A stretch of DNA of 64,000 nucleotides from assembly GCA_030549335.1 (NCBI GenBank), contig CM060186.1, positions 25,459,689 to 25,523,688 on the forward strand, given 5' to 3'. Shown here piece by piece: positions 34,098 to 47,269 of this stretch. Positions within the stretch are counted from its first letter, which is position 1. Each line of letters starts with the position of its first letter. The notes beneath the pieces were generated by a model. The model did no database searches and had not been told where the DNA came from. It worked only from the letters and a program-made list of their open reading frames with translations. The stretch is from Pontederia crassipes. Lineage: Eukaryota; Streptophyta; Magnoliopsida; Commelinales; Pontederiaceae. A program made the position numbers and the translations under genes.

Positions 34098-36018
34098 TGA
34101 AACAACGCAATAGCTAGCTAGTGCACTAGTCGTTTAAGTAATATAAAAAATAGAAGTAAAAGTGTCGAACTCACGAGGAATATTATTAATTCAATATCTA
34201 ATTTTATAAATTAATAGGAGAGGAAAAATATAGGATTTTATAAATAGGTTTTCTAATTATAAAATAAAATAGAGAAAATAAGATAAGATAATAATAAAAT
34301 TCTTAAATTAATCACTCATCGTATAGGTTTGTAATGTAATATCAAAAATCAAATTACTTATAAAAAAGCAATGAACTCAACATATATAATCAAAAGAAAT
34401 TGCAAAGATAATTAAATCAATTAATAATAGGTTTCAAGTAATTTTCCCTTATCAAATAATGATCTTCTAAAATAATAATCCTAAAAATATAGAGTTCATC
34501 CTAGAATTGTTGGAGAGATAAGCTAAAATCAAAATAATAAAATAGGAAGAGTTATACCAGATAAAGCATATGCACAAACAGCGGACCACCAAACTTCAGA
34601 CAAGAACGTTGGTCGACACCCCTTCTTCAGCCTTAGGCCGCACCCTCTCCTTCTGATCATAGCCTGCAGCACTCACGACTCTCTGTGGAAGAAACTTGAA
34701 CTTCAAAGCACGAATTGGAACGATGGCTTCCTCCTCTATTTATAGGTGTGGATGGGTCTTCAAGCGAATAGGTCTTCAGGTTGACCACGAGTGTAAATCA
34801 TACGGCCAAATTTAACGTTGAGATAAACTTTACGTCCTATTAGAGTTTGTGAATACTTCAGGGCCCCTTGTTTCTCACACCGGGTTCACCCACGTGAGCT
34901 TAGGGGAATCCGAGTATTACCCAATTAACAGTATTGCTGGCGTACGAACGAAAGGGGGGGTTCGGGGGGGCCCGCCCCCCGACGGCGGCCCCCGAAACCT
35001 AGACGGGTTTTGGGCTTTTGTTTAGCCGGCCCGTGTGGTTCGGATTAGGTTTTTTCTCTGTTTTGTTCGGGTTTTGAACCCGTTTGGAGAGACTATTTAT
35101 AGCTTATTTTCAGATGTAATCTGTGCGGCGGCTGAAAACCTAAACGATATAGTGGAACTTCTTTACAGGACGTAGCCCTAATCTCAAGGGTGAACCTGGG
35201 TAAATTCGTGTGTCTCCTCTATTTTTTCTTGCAATCTCTCTGCGATCTTCTCTCCCTGTTCTCGAATTTTCCCATCACGTCCTTCAAATATCGGCCTAAT
35301 AAAACTTTGGTTAATGATAAAATCTTATCTGTTTGGCGCGTGGTGATAAACTCCTCTTTATTCTTGGCCACCATTGGTTAATGATGGTGTTTTGCACCTA
35401 ATGATCTTGTTGGCCGATAATACTTAATACGTGTTGGTTAAGGATAAAAACTTCTATCGCTTTGACCCCCAATGATGGATAAGATTTTGGTTAATGATGG
35501 TGACTTTGACCCCAAGGAAATTCCTCTCATTTAGGTTGCAAAAGATAAATCTTGGCTAATGATGAAACATATGATAGCCTCACACCCAATAACAACTGAG
35601 TAACGTATGGCTTCTTTGTGTCCTTTGCGCTCGTAAGTACTCCTTTAGCTTTGGTTTCATGGCCAACATATCCATAAAGATTAATTTGGCAGCCAAAGAT
35701 AAAGTATCAGAAATAATTCAATATTGCTTTCATGCCCGTGAACTCTTCGTGGATCTATAACACGGCCGTAAGCAATAAGTCATTTCAACTTGGACCCCGA
35801 TCAAACTTTGTGTTTATTTCACAACCTATCCAGCAAAATAATTATCAAAATTTAATTAATCCGCTCACAATTAAAATATTTAAATAATTAATAATTAGAA
35901 TCGATAAATCTGGAATTATGACTAAAAATAACCTAAAATGATGCATGCCATTATCAAGTTACAAAAATATTAATTAAAATAGTAGATTAAAATATGTTAT
36001 TTTTTGCATGCATCAACA
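34098..36018 (-). repeat. Ty3 (Athila/Tat-like) LTR, minus orientation, with a foreign insert
   Basis: On the plus strand it runs TGAAACAACG...CATCAACA. Read on the minus strand, the last part (34215-34098) has GAGTTCGACACTTTTAC and the GCTAGCTA block that also ends the LTR at 3620-5903. A TATA box (CTATAAATAG, minus) lies at 34736-34745. The region 35280-35560 repeats TGGTTAATGAT many times. A GC-rich Copia-like segment (34870-35290) sits inside. PBS-like TTTTCGCATCAAG follows on the minus strand, but no coding region is attached. Confidence 0.55.
34870..35290 (+). repeat. Copia-type LTR fragment inserted in the Ty3 LTR
   Basis: The G/C tract 34953-34995, the TATTTATAG motif near 35094, CAGGACGTAGCCCTAATC (35166) and GTGAACCTGGGTAAATTCGT (35190-35209) followed by GTGTCTCC form the usual order in plant Copia LTRs. 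Boundaries and TSD could not be fixed. Composition differs sharply from both sides. Confidence 0.5.
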
Positions 36019-37257
36019 CTATTGAACCATTAAATTCAAAGCTACACCACCTTTGATTTTTCATAAAAATAGTATAAGGAGATTAATAATAATTAAAAAA
36101 GAAATTTATGAATAAGAAATTTAGGAAAACTAAATTTTGCTAGATCTCAAATTTAGTTGTTATAGCTACATGGTTACCAAAATTTAATATTTGACCACGA
36201 TAACCTTGTTTCAAGGTTTCAAGTTTTTTATATGTAACAAGTGTCTACAATACATCAAGTCATCCTTGTTCAACCTATATTTTGATACTAAAGTTATCTT
36301 TGTCATAAAAAATGCAAGATTTAAAAATTATGCAACATAAAGAATCTTTCTTCAAAACGGATCTATCTCGTCTATTTTTTATGATTCTTTGTAAGGCTTG
36401 TACAAAATCTTTTCTTCATGAATTTTTACTTAATTGTTTTATTTTATATATGTCATCATACACTTAGCTAGTCTATTATCACTATCAACAATTCTTAGCA
36501 ATCAAATTAAAGGAATTAAAATTTGCAAACTAACACTATAGTCATTCCAATACTTACTATATAAGACAATGCTAATGATAACATGCAAATCAAATTTATG
36601 ATAATGAATACTATTTAATGCAATAAAGGCTATTCAAATACAGGTTGTTCCAAGCATATAACCTTAGTTTAGTTTGATCTTCTACACAAATCAAGTGAAA
36701 TGGATTATTGTAAAAAACATTTGTTACCTAGATACTTTTTCTATCTAACAATTCATAAGATTCATTTTCCCAATTTCCAGAGATTAAACTCAAACAATAT
36801 GCGGCACAAAAAGATTTTAAAATAATAGGATACTTCTCATTCAACTACCTATCAACAACTTTATAGTTTGCAACATTCTCAGTAACTAAGTGACAACATT
36901 ATCCACTCCAACAAACTCAACCAATATGTAGTATGTAACAATCATAAAAGAATATCGCAATCGTCAAATCAACTCAATATGTAGTATCTTTACCAGCTAA
37001 CACACTTTTAATTGTAGGTTGTGCACCAAGACTAGTTCTTGGAGAAAAAAAGTGTTTGCATTTGTTACTTCCATCTCTCCCCTTTAGTTTGACTACAAGT
37101 TATTGTATGTTGTTCTTATAAATTTTGTGCATTGAGACCTAATGTCTAGCTTGAATTATCTCTACCCCTTTCATGTGTTTTTTTGTGCAGATGCAACTTT
37201 TAATTGCTCTCAAAGATACTTTACTTAATAGCTAACTTTAGGATAATCCACCACATC
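36019..37257. other. AT-rich intergenic DNA, nothing recognised
   Basis: No coding domain or element ends noticed. Confidence 0.5.
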
Positions 37258-39955
37258 TATAACGACCCAAAAATCTACCCTAATAATTCTAGGCATTTAG
37301 GGGAATTTCGTGTTGTTAGCCCGGTCCCGATACATTATTTAATAGCAGAAGACTTGTCAATTTAAAAAAGATCATAATCAATAAAACTTTTTTATTAATC
37401 ATATCATGACTAATACTTCAGAAAACATTAAATGCCTAAAACCTTTATCACATTATTAGTCTCAGTGTTCATCTAGAATCATATATTTTAACCCTAAGTA
37501 TGTGCAACATTTCGTCATGAGCTTGAGCTGTCATACATCACTTAATATTTGTTACCTACACGAATCCAAAGGGCAGAGTTTCCGGTTAGAGTATATAAAT
37601 GTTATGCATGTCATGATATCCTATCACATGATACTACATGTAATGCATCATCATCATAATAACAATAATATATGAACATTCATGCCATGAACTATATCAT
37701 AAACCTTATATGACAATACATCATGCTTACATTTATTCATCATACAACATTTATATAACATAAACATCATGTCATACCTGCTTTGCTTCAGATCCATCAT
37801 CTGCAAGTAGCATACAATAGAAACATACATTCAAATCATTTATCACATGCATAACATATCATTTCATTTCACATTCATTGTCAATGTACATTTTAGGAGT
37901 TTCTTCATAACTCATTGATCCTTACTTCTTGACTTCTTCCATATTTTACATCTCTTCAGGGTTGCTTTATAACTCTTTGGATCTTATTTCATTATTCTTT
38001 TTTTATTATATGATCCTTATTCTTTCATATGTCATCTTCATCCTTCATCTTTATCACATAATATCATCTTACCTCTCATTCCATATCATCAGTCATACTT
38101 AGGAACACACACAGCATAATAGTGAAGGACTTTATTCCTAGTCATATTTAGGAATACATACACTTTATGATGAGGGATATTGTTCATTGAAAAGTACATA
38201 CACAGATGTAGAACTTTACTTTTCAGGCTAAGGTCCCATTAAAATACATACATAAGTGTAAAACTTTACTTTCCATCTTTACTTCATCATCATCTTAACT
38301 TTCTTTGTTATGAGATACTTTGAAGTTACGTCCACTTTTATTCTTACTTTATCTTATGGCATCTTTGATCTTAGCATAGTTGAAAGAATCATATCACATC
38401 ATCACATTTTCTAACTAGGCCACGTCCTTGTGAACACGCACATCATAATTGTGAGGAACTTTATTCCAAGGAATACGCACACTATAATAGTGAGGGACTT
38501 TATTCCGAAGAATACGCATACTATAATGGTGAGAAACTTTATTTCAAGGAATACACACTTTTTGCTGAGGGACTTTATTCCCTGAGAAGCACATACACAA
38601 ATGCAGGACTTTTCGCGGGTTTAGGCCCCTGACATAAGTGCAAGACTTTGCTTCTCATCATTGATGCTTGGTGAGGACATTCTTCTTCAACTTTATGTGC
38701 ATTATTATTTACAATACAACAATCATTCTTCATCTTTTAACCTAATTATGGCTGAACGTGTCTAAATGTGTGTCTAGGTGATTGTCAATACATCAATCAA
38801 TGTTTCATGAATAGCATCATATATAAAATGTACGAAACATCAGAAAATATTATACATAAACAATTAAATATACTTGGAATGTATAGAAACATTTGAAGAA
38901 AATGCATAATATTAACATAACAATTGTTGGCATAAATAATAATATGTCAACCTTCCTTATTTGACCATTCAGATACATTATCAATCAACAAATTATATCT
39001 CAATAAATAGAAATTCATTTTGATCGATTCTAATTTTCCTGAAAACTATAGTTCCATAGTAATCACATATAAAATTCATGGATTTTATCTTTTTGGCATT
39101 TAATCCCAAAAGTTCATACAATTACGGAGATCTATTCTTTACATAGTATTATGGCAGCACACACTAAAACTTTAATAACTTAATATATACTTGTTCTTTT
39201 CAGATGATTTAAATTTCCACAAAACATAACAAGAACCTTTAACATGTAAATAAATTTCAAACCCTAATTTAGTATTTACAATTTATGTCTTTTTACAATT
39301 TCGTCTCGTTATTACCCGAGACAAAATTATAGTAGTCCTATGTTTAGATCATAACTATTTTTATACATCTTTTAATCATATGAAATAAATTTCTTTGGGA
39401 ACTAGACTTCGAGGGCTTTCAATCCATATATTATCTGTAATTTTTGGATAAGTGAAACCTAATCAAATAATTATTACAAAATAGTCATGAGAATTTTAAC
39501 AGATTATGCAACATAAATCATGCAACCCTAAATCAAAATCCCTATCAAGAACATGTGTTCTTGAAACTCTCAATCAAAATAAAATATTGAAAGGGGAGAG
39601 AGGGGTTTGGATCCCCTTCACAAACCTTTAGGTTTTAGATCTAAAACTCTTTTTATTTTCCTATAATCATCTTGTATCATTCTTCATCATCTAGAAGTCT
39701 CTAGGTCTTCTTGTTCTTTTCCTAGAAACCTTGATATTCTCTTTGTTAATCTTCAAACATAGCCACCATTAAGAATATGGTTCTAGATCTCCTAACTTTA
39801 GGCTTTTCTTGGTGGAGAAGAAAAAGGGAGAAGAAGGGTTTACGACTAGGTTTTTTGAGGAATTAATAAGATCTTGTGTCCTTTATATAGGATTTACATT
39901 AGGTCTTTGGTCAAAAGGCTCAAATACCCTTGGCCCAAAATTTTGAGTTATTACA
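37258..39955 (-). repeat. Ty3/gypsy-type long LTR (2.7 kb), minus orientation, probably solo
   Basis: Plus-strand ends are TATAACGACCCAAAAATC and ...TTTTGAGTTATTACA, so on the minus strand it reads TGTAATAACTC...GGGTCGTTATA. The flanks ACATC (37253-37257) and ACATA (39956-39960) form a 5-bp TSD with one mismatch. A TATA box (CTATATAAAG, minus) is at 39881-39890, only about 65 bp from the 5' end. It contains a degenerate tandem array at 38090-38650. There is no internal domain, hence solo LTR. Confidence 0.6.
38090..38650. repeat. Degenerate ~40-bp tandem repeats within the LTR
   Basis: The unit is roughly 'GGAATACGCACACTATAA' plus 'TAGTGAGGGACTTTATTCC', repeated at least six times with drift; clear copies are at 38472-38508, 38508-38550 and 38430-38470. 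Each unit has short inverted parts (GGAATA/TATTCC). Confidence 0.7.
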
Positions 39956-40439
39956 ACATATTCTTTTTCTTCTTCTTTTACCTTCAAGATGTATTTTCAT
40001 TCTATGCATTTTCCACTTTTAAAAAACTTTTGCAGAATGCATACATCTCAACCACTTCTTCCTTTCATGCCATTACAAATTTGGCAATGTTTCCATTCCA
40101 CTCAATCTCATTAATCGTGTACTAGGAGCTATTGACTGAGTGTTTGCCACTATTGTTTGGGAATCACGAGCACTACTTCTAATCAATGTCATATTTTAAT
40201 CCTACATAAGTGAGACAATAAATTAATAATAAAACATCATATGTTTGTAACATTTAGTGAAAAAAAGACACAATCATCCATATATACAATGAGGAACAAG
40301 GACATACACATAATCACAAGTATTGCTTTGGCCTCATGGAAGCATCACATTTGTTTAGAGTTTTATTAGGTAATAATTACATTGTATGACTTGTAGGCCT
40401 CAGTTTTAAGTGATTCTGGCTTTATCAAGTCTTTTTGCC

Positions 40440-40782
40440 CTCAAGATGCACTATCCTCTCAAAACCTGCCATGCCCTCAGAGGATATGTTGCTGGAAAAT
40501 TTAATCCTAATGCTTGATGATGTTCAACATGAACTTTATTTCTCGAACTAAAACTAAAGGAATGAAAAGCTATTCATTACCTCCCAATCGTCCTTATTTA
40601 GTGTGACATTTTTCTTGATCAAGTTGGAGACACTTCATGAGGTGAATTGAGATTTTGTCAGGAGGGCTTCATTGCTTCTGAGTAGTATACAAACTTGTCC
40701 ATTTATTATGAATAATTCACTTTTAGTATTCTTTATCCAACATCTCCAAAATGGAAACTTGGGTAACCTTGAAGGGCGCAAA
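40440..40782 (-). pseudogene. Integrase C-terminal remnant of the Athila-type element
   Basis: The minus-strand translation near 40705-40680 contains ELFIINGQV, the counterpart of the 'F.VNGQRLK' motif that closes gypsy integrases of this group, followed by unresolvable sequence. It continues from 44431 on the other side of CACTA-2. Confidence 0.5.
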
Positions 40783-41639
40783 CACTACAAGAAAAAGTCA
40801 AATTTCCGATGGTTTATTTTTGACGGTCCGATATCCGTCTGAAATACCGACGGTTTTTCCGGCGGATTCTGCAAACCATCAAATTTTTTGTCGGGTATTT
40901 TTTTATGGTTCTAGCCGTCTAAACTTTCGACGGTCCAGAATTCATCGAAAGCTTCCGTCGAAAATATTGGCACTTCGACGGTTTAGACCGTCGAAAGTTT
41001 CGATGGTTTCCTATCCATCCAAACTTCCAGCGGTCTTAGCCGTCAAAATATTTCAACGTTGGTCCCGTACTATTATTTAAAATTTTGACGATTTTGACCG
41101 TCAAAATTTGTGACGTTCGAAGCAACCGTCGATATTTCGGCGGTCGTACCCGTCGAAACGTTATGAGATTTTTATTAATTAAAATATTCTACCTAATTGT
41201 TTTCGACGATCTTAATCATCGAAAATGGAAATTTATAATTTACGCAACTCTGTTCAGTTGGAAATTTATTATTATATTTATTGACAGTTGAAACCGTCGA
41301 TAGTTTCGACGGTTTAGAGAACCGTCGAAAGTTTCGACGGTTTTTTCAGCGGGTTTGAGCCGTCGAAACTCGAATCAATATTATATTTTATTTACCTATG
41401 TTCCGACGGTTACGACCATCGGAAAGTGTCGATATAAATACCCGACCCCACTGTCACTTTGTCCGTTTTCGATCCCGCTTATTTCCTTGTCCGCATTTTG
41501 TCCGGCCGGCGTTTCGTTCGGCCGTCGGCCACCTCCCGCATGTGCATTGCCTTTCCTCGCCGCCGCCCGAAGCTTCCGTAGTCAGGTCGTCGCCGACTGC
41601 AATCTCTGGCGCATGTAGGCTCCTATCCCCGCCGTACTT

Positions 41640-41765
41640 AATCTCTCCGGCGGCCAGATCCGTCCGCCCTCCGCGCGCGGCGGCCAGATCCTGCCGTCCT
41701 CCGCGCGCGGCGGCCAGATCCGGCCGCCCTCCGGGCGCGGCAGCCAGATCCGCGACCAGATAAGT
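41640..41765 (+). repeat. Tandem ~34-bp GC-rich repeats in CACTA-2 leader
   Basis: About three head-to-tail copies of a unit containing GGCGGCCAGATCC and CCGCCCTCCGCGCGC. It corresponds to 16150-16300 in CACTA-1. Confidence 0.75.
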
Positions 41766-42264
41766 CCGACCTGCACGGATCGGAGGGCGGCCGGATTCCT
41801 TCCTTCCATGAGACCTCTATCGAACATGAGTTTTCTGATTTCCTATTTCTGGCTTGTGTTTTGCAGATCGTACACAATTCTAGGGAAGAGTATTTTTGGA
41901 ACAGCAAGATCTAGCTTATTACTCTCTACATATTGCTCTTCTACCTGGTGAGTTCTTCCATTCTAATCTTCCATTCTAATATTCCTCTCTATATATTGTC
42001 AGTGTTGGGTATTTATTTATTTAATTTGAGTAGAACCCATGAATTCCCAGAGTTCTAAAAGATATAATTCGGAATTGGGTCTCTACGCCTGACATGCTTG
42101 CTTGCTCATGATAATTAAAAAGATTGTGAGAGCACACTAAAAATTTGTTTAGTGACCCACGACTTAGCAAAATGCATAATCACCTGTGTACTTAATATGA
42201 TGTCCTTTAATATTTAATAAGTAAAACTTAATGGGACTCATAAGAAGTGAGAGTATCATGTATT

Positions 42265-42640
42265 TTCTTTATATTTCATGAGTCTTATGAAACAAAAGAA
42301 GGTGATCATATTACGCAAGCCACGCAGGAGGGGACCACACCATTGACCCCAAGACAACTTTGGACGGACCACGTCGGCGTGAAGAAGGGTCGCATTTATG
42401 GCCTCGAAACTTCTGTGAGTGCAACAGATATTGGATATGGTTAACGAACTACTTCAAGTTCATCTCCTTCTGGTATGCAAGAAATTATGGATCAGGTGAG
42501 TGATACGATTAGGGAAGAGGTCAGAAAGGAATTCGAAGAACGTGAACGTCGTAACAGGACTGAAATGAAGAAAATGATGCGCGCCTTCATGCGTGGCGAA
42601 TTGAACGACACCGACGTCGAGGTAGATTCATTATACTTAT
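42265..42640 (+). pseudogene. TnpA-like exon remnants in CACTA-2
   Basis: HESYETKEGDHITQATQEG then PLTPRQLWTDHVGVKKGRIY, more open than the copy in CACTA-1 (which has a stop after HIT). Then a charged helical stretch with FEERERRNRTEMKKMMRAF (42475-42620). Conserved between the two elements in spacing as well as sequence. Function inferred from place in the element. Confidence 0.6.
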
Positions 42641-43929
42641 TTTTTTTGGAATTTGCTTTAATTTGTAGATTCATTATACTCATTAGATTCATATGCACTT
42701 TGATATCAACATGGGTACTAACTTAGATTTTACTCTTCATCCCTTTCAGTTAGATCTGTAGAGTTTCAAAGTTTTCACCGAAAATTGAGTGCAGACAGCT
42801 GGATCATGTAAATGTCAGTACTCAGTATACATAAATATACTTGTAGTTTATAACCATGGTAAATATAAAAAAAAATTACCTGCTGCATAAATATACTTGT
42901 AGTTTATGTTCCCTGTTTTTTCCTGATTGGCCATGAACTTCAACATACTTCTTGATCACTGCATGCACACATGCCAACAACCAGACATTTAAATTTTTAT
43001 GTGGAGGTCAAGGGTTCCTGAACTTTCAATTTATGTCTCAAGAGTTCCTGAGCTTGGCATCTATCACTTCTCTTATAGGCAATTGCAAAAATCTTGTTGC
43101 TGTAAGCACGAATCTCTTGTAGTCCATCTACAGCCAATATTTAACCAATTATGTAACACTGGAGAGCAATTCTTTTATGGACAACCATTCCTTAGCATTC
43201 TTTTATGCATGTTTATTAAATTATATTTCATTGGTTATATCACAAATTATTGTCCTTGAATATAATCTTTACATACAATAAGTGTGAGTTCATTTTATGT
43301 CATTAAATCTAATGCGTTAGCTTGTTAATTTACGCATCTTTTATTGAATTTATCAAATTATGTTGCTGTTTTTTTTTCAAATTGTGTTGTTTAAGAATTT
43401 TTGTAGATTGTGAATGTACCTTTAGAACTTTGAATCCTATGTTTAAATATTTTATTTACATTATATCTCTATATATCTGCACTTTAGATTTTACTCTTCA
43501 TTAGATTTCAAATCCGAATTCATGTTTTTTTTGCATTTTCATATGATATAACTTTTTGAAATCTCTATTGTGCAGTGATGTTCGAGTTGTTTTGCAACCA
43601 AGACTTCAGAACTTCAGCTCTTTATCTCTTCGCCGTGACCAAGACTTCAATTTGTTTGGAATGGCTTTGAATTATGTGATGTTTCGATAGTTACATTTTG
43701 ATGGTTATGTGATGTCCATTTGATTATGTGATGTTTGGATTATTTCATGTTTGAATAGTATCTGTGATGGTTGGATTATGTGAATTATCTGTGATGGTTT
43801 GAATTATTATGTTGTATTATCTGTTCGGACATTTAAAATTCAGCACTTTTTTAATTTTTTTTGTTTTCGACGGTCCTGACCATCGGAAACAACTGAAATA
43901 TTGCAATGTCGACAACGGATTTTTCGATA

Positions 43930-44400
43930 CTTACCGACGGTTATAACCGTCCGTGCGGCATTATCGACAATCGTAGCCGTCGAAAATTAATTGTGGAATC
44001 GACGGGTAAAACCATCGATATAAGTTTGTCGACAATTTAAACCGTCGATAATTCGACGGTTTAAACCATCGATAGTATGGACGGTTCAAGCCGCCGATAG
44101 ATATCGACGGCACGAACCGTCGATACTATCGACGGTTGAAGCCGTCGATAAATATTGACGGCATGAACCGTCGATATATATCGGCGGTCCTAACCGTCGA
44201 TATTATAGACGGTTCGTGCCGTCGATACTCAACGTTCGACGGCCGCGCCCGCCAGCTAGACAGTCTGTAATAGCTACGGTTCAGAAAAAACCGTCGCAAA
44301 TTATTTGCGACGCCACTTTTTCGGACGGACACTATCTGTCGAAAGAATCGTCGGAAAACATTATTTTCGACGGATCTAGCCATTTTACCGACGGTTCGAA
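43930..44400. repeat. 3' sub-terminal palindrome array of CACTA-2
   Basis: Repeated TCGACGGTTTAAACC / CGTCGATA units in both directions, matching 20440-20910 in kind and order. Confidence 0.75.
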
Positions 44401-44430
44401 CCGTCTGTAACAGGCAATTTTCTTGTAGTG

Positions 44431-45480
44431 AGACTACCTTGACTTAACTTTTTCTAAGAGTAGCTTGAATACAGAATTAAAGAGGAGCACTTGGTCACTT
44501 GCTTTGAAAAGTCACGTCACTCCGTAGCCTTTTCCTGATTGATGATAGCATTGTTATAAGTCTCATGTTTCAACTCTTCAAATGCACTCAATTGCATATT
44601 TCTATATGCACCATACCATTTAGTCCCCACAAGTATATGATAGAATTTTCCAAAGACCAGACTATATGAAAATGTCCATAATGATGTTTCAAAAGTTATT
44701 TAGTAGACCTAAAGTGCTTCATCCAATCATGAGCTCCAATATTTTCTTGATTTTAATATCATCTTCTCCAAAATTGCCTGAAACTGTCTATGGAAAACCT
44801 CGACTTGTCCACAAGTATGGCATGAAAACTTTCATGTGCAATGCCATTTTTCAATAGAAGATATTTTAATAGGCACCAAAAAAAAATGCTCCATCCATCA
44901 TGATTATAACTACCGACATTCCAAGAGGTGGAAAGATGATTTTGGATAATAGCTTCTAGGCATGGTAATAGTCACATCTAAATCTAGGAATAGCTTCAAC
45001 ACACTTAGAAATATAGTCTGTTGGTATTTAAATGTATTTGTAGTTTCCTAAGTTTGAAAATGACCCAATATAATTGACACCCACACATCAAATATTTTTA
45101 CTGTCAAGATTTCATATTGTGGCATTTATTATTTCTTTGAAATATTTCATGTCTTTTGACATCTGTCACATGAAGAAACATATTAGTGTGCATCATCAAA
45201 CAATGTTGTCTAGACAAAAAATTGGTTGTGAGATTCTAGTAGTTGTCTAAGTTCCAACATCTCCACCATAGGATAGGGTATGTTGCTTGTTCTTTAGTTA
45301 TGAATCAAATTAGTTGTCCATTAAAGCACTCTTATAAATAGGTAAGGGTCATCATAGAAAAAGAAAAATTCTTAACTACATAAAGGAACCTATCTTTCTG
45401 CTACTTAGTTAGATTTGGGGCATAACTCCTCTTGTCAGGAAATTAGCAAATTTGCATATAAGGGGAAAGTTTTACTCTCG
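44431..45480 (-). pseudogene. Gypsy integrase remnant (Athila/Tat type)
   Basis: The zinc-binding part shows SCDRCQKT near 45180-45150 (minus). The end of the core is clear: HTCGQVEVF, then ILEKMILKSRKYW and LDEAL (44825-44680), equivalent to the 'TSGQVEV.NRE' segment of gypsy integrases. Many stops and shifts. The DDE residues cannot all be placed. Its C-terminal part continues at 40782 beyond CACTA-2. Confidence 0.75.
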
Positions 45481-45980
45481 AGTGCATAGAGTTTATCACC
45501 TAAAAATGAACCATAAGAGGGGATATATCTCATTGAGAATTTGTGGCCAAATGCAATCTTGAAAGGTGGTCAACCACTAGGTTCTTAGCTCCACTTCTAT
45601 CTTTTATCTTTAGGTCAAAATCTTGGAGTGATATAACCCTTCTTCTCAACTTGTATTTAACTTCCTTTTAGGAGAATAAGCGCATCAAGGATGCATGATT
45701 AGTATGTACCAAAACTTGGATCCAATCAGATATTGCCTAAATGTATCCATTGCATATACAATTGCTAGAAGCTTTATTTCTATCATAGTATATTTTTTGC
45801 TGGACTAGATTAAGGATCTTGTTTACTTAATCGTAGGGCAACTCCAACTGCATAATCGCTTGAATTGCACATAACCTCAAAAGGTAAGAACAAGTCAAGA
45901 GGTTGCATGATTGGACCTGAAATTAGAGCCTTCTTGATAGCATCAAAAGCTCTTAGATAGTTTCCATCCCTTGCTATTTT
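45480..45980 (-). pseudogene. Gypsy RNase H remnant
   Basis: The minus-strand frame near 45635-45575 reads LQDFDLKIKDRSGAKNLVV followed by DHLSRL, the standard end of gypsy RNase H. Upstream pieces (VHTNHASLMRLF near 45700) match the 'VYTDHAALK' block with changes. Interrupted by stops. Confidence 0.75.
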
Positions 45981-46800
45981 TGAAAAATCTTTTATACATT
46001 TTCTATAAATCTCGATATTTTGAGAAAACTTCTTATGCCCTTGACATTTATGGAATGTGGGTAAACTTCTTATGCACTTGACATTTATGGGATGTGCTGC
46101 TCCATTACCACCACCTAGTCTGGATCTACTTCAATCCCCTTGTATGAGATGACATGGCTCAGAAACACCCATTAATGGACCATGTATTTAAAACCAAGTT
46201 GACATCTTCACACCTCTGCAACATCTTATCAAGATTAGTTAGACAACTAAAAAAGGAGGAGACATGGAATAAAAAATCATCCATAAACACCTCTTTAGCT
46301 CAATAACATCAGAAAAGATAAAGGTCATGCATATTTAAAATGTTGTCAGTGAATTGCATAGCCAAAGTATATTCTCCTATATGAAAAGGCTCCATATTGA
46401 TATGCGGATATGGTGTTTTTCTTAGTTTGCTGGATGAAAGTGGATTTGGGGAAAACTTGATAATACATTAAGATAACAGAAGTATTGATGTTTTTATAAT
46501 ATTTGGTCAATAAAGGGAAGGGAAAATGGTCCTTTCTTACAGCCTTATTCAACTTCATATACTTCACATAAATTCTCCACCTTAATGTAATTCTTGAAGG
46601 AATCATTTCACCCTTGCCATTTTCAATGGTTGGCATCCCATCTTTTCTTGAAATAACCTGAATAGGACTTACTCACATGTTGTCAAAGATGTAACAGATG
46701 AGGCCTGAGTCTAAAAGTTCCAGTATTTGTTTTCACTACCTGTTGCAAGTTGGGGTGCCTTTAATGATTGATTTAGAATTCTCCTACAGGAGTATTCTAA
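45980..46800 (-). pseudogene. Gypsy reverse transcriptase remnant
   Basis: 46636-46346 (minus) reads MPTIENGKGEMIPSRI, then YMKLNKAVRKDHFPFPLL and YGAFSYRRIYFGYAIH, matching RT motifs of the Athila/Tat group (LNKATRKDHFPLPF, YRRMPFGL). The catalytic block EVFMDDF is readable at 46289-46274, and NLDKMLQRCEDVNLVLN follows at 46240-46190. Frames differ between blocks, so it is a pseudogene, although the active-site DD is kept. Confidence 0.85.
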
Positions 46801-47269
46801 CCTAGACCCTTTCTATGTTTGTCAAGGACTTTGAACAATGATCTTGTCTGGTTAGTTGTAAGAACAGAATTGACGATTACATGATAAGTTAAATTAGGAA
46901 CAAAAACTCATATATGAGAAATATAGGTAAGAGATTCATAAGTTTCATTTATGGGTGTAAATGATGCATCCTTTACTTGTGATACTTGTTGAAATGAAGT
47001 CTCAAATTTAAGGTCAAATGAGTTGTTGGGGGCATTACTAGTTGTTGGAATAGAACAGAACATCTGCAAAGCATCCAATAACTTTTTGCAATGTTGAATC
47101 CTTACATCATATAGCTTCTTCATCCAAAGTCAAACACTTCTTGTAGTGGATCATCAATGAGGACCATGGCTAAGACTAATTGTTGAATAGCCAAATCCAC
47201 AACGTGAGTGGCCTCAATACATCTTCACAAATTGGAACCTTCATTGCTTGAGTCAAATTGAACTCTGTC

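Larger units (their letters stand above)
40783..44430 (+). mobile_element. CACTA-2: deletion derivative related to CACTA-1
   Basis: 3648 bp, starting CACTACAAGAAAAAGTC and ending ...TTTTCTTGTAGTG like CACTA-1. Flanking triplets are AAA and AGA, a 3-bp TSD with one change. The first ~1 kb (to about 41760) and the last ~2.2 kb (from 42265) are clearly related to CACTA-1, including the GC-rich leader, the TnpA-like exons and the palindrome arrays. The tnp2 transposase present in CACTA-1 is absent. It is therefore non-autonomous. It interrupts the integrase of the Athila-type element. Confidence 0.9.

Noticed and set aside
37258-39955. Tandem units considered as a CRISPR-like array
   Set aside because: Units drift, have no unique spacers of constant length, and the DNA is clearly plant nuclear.
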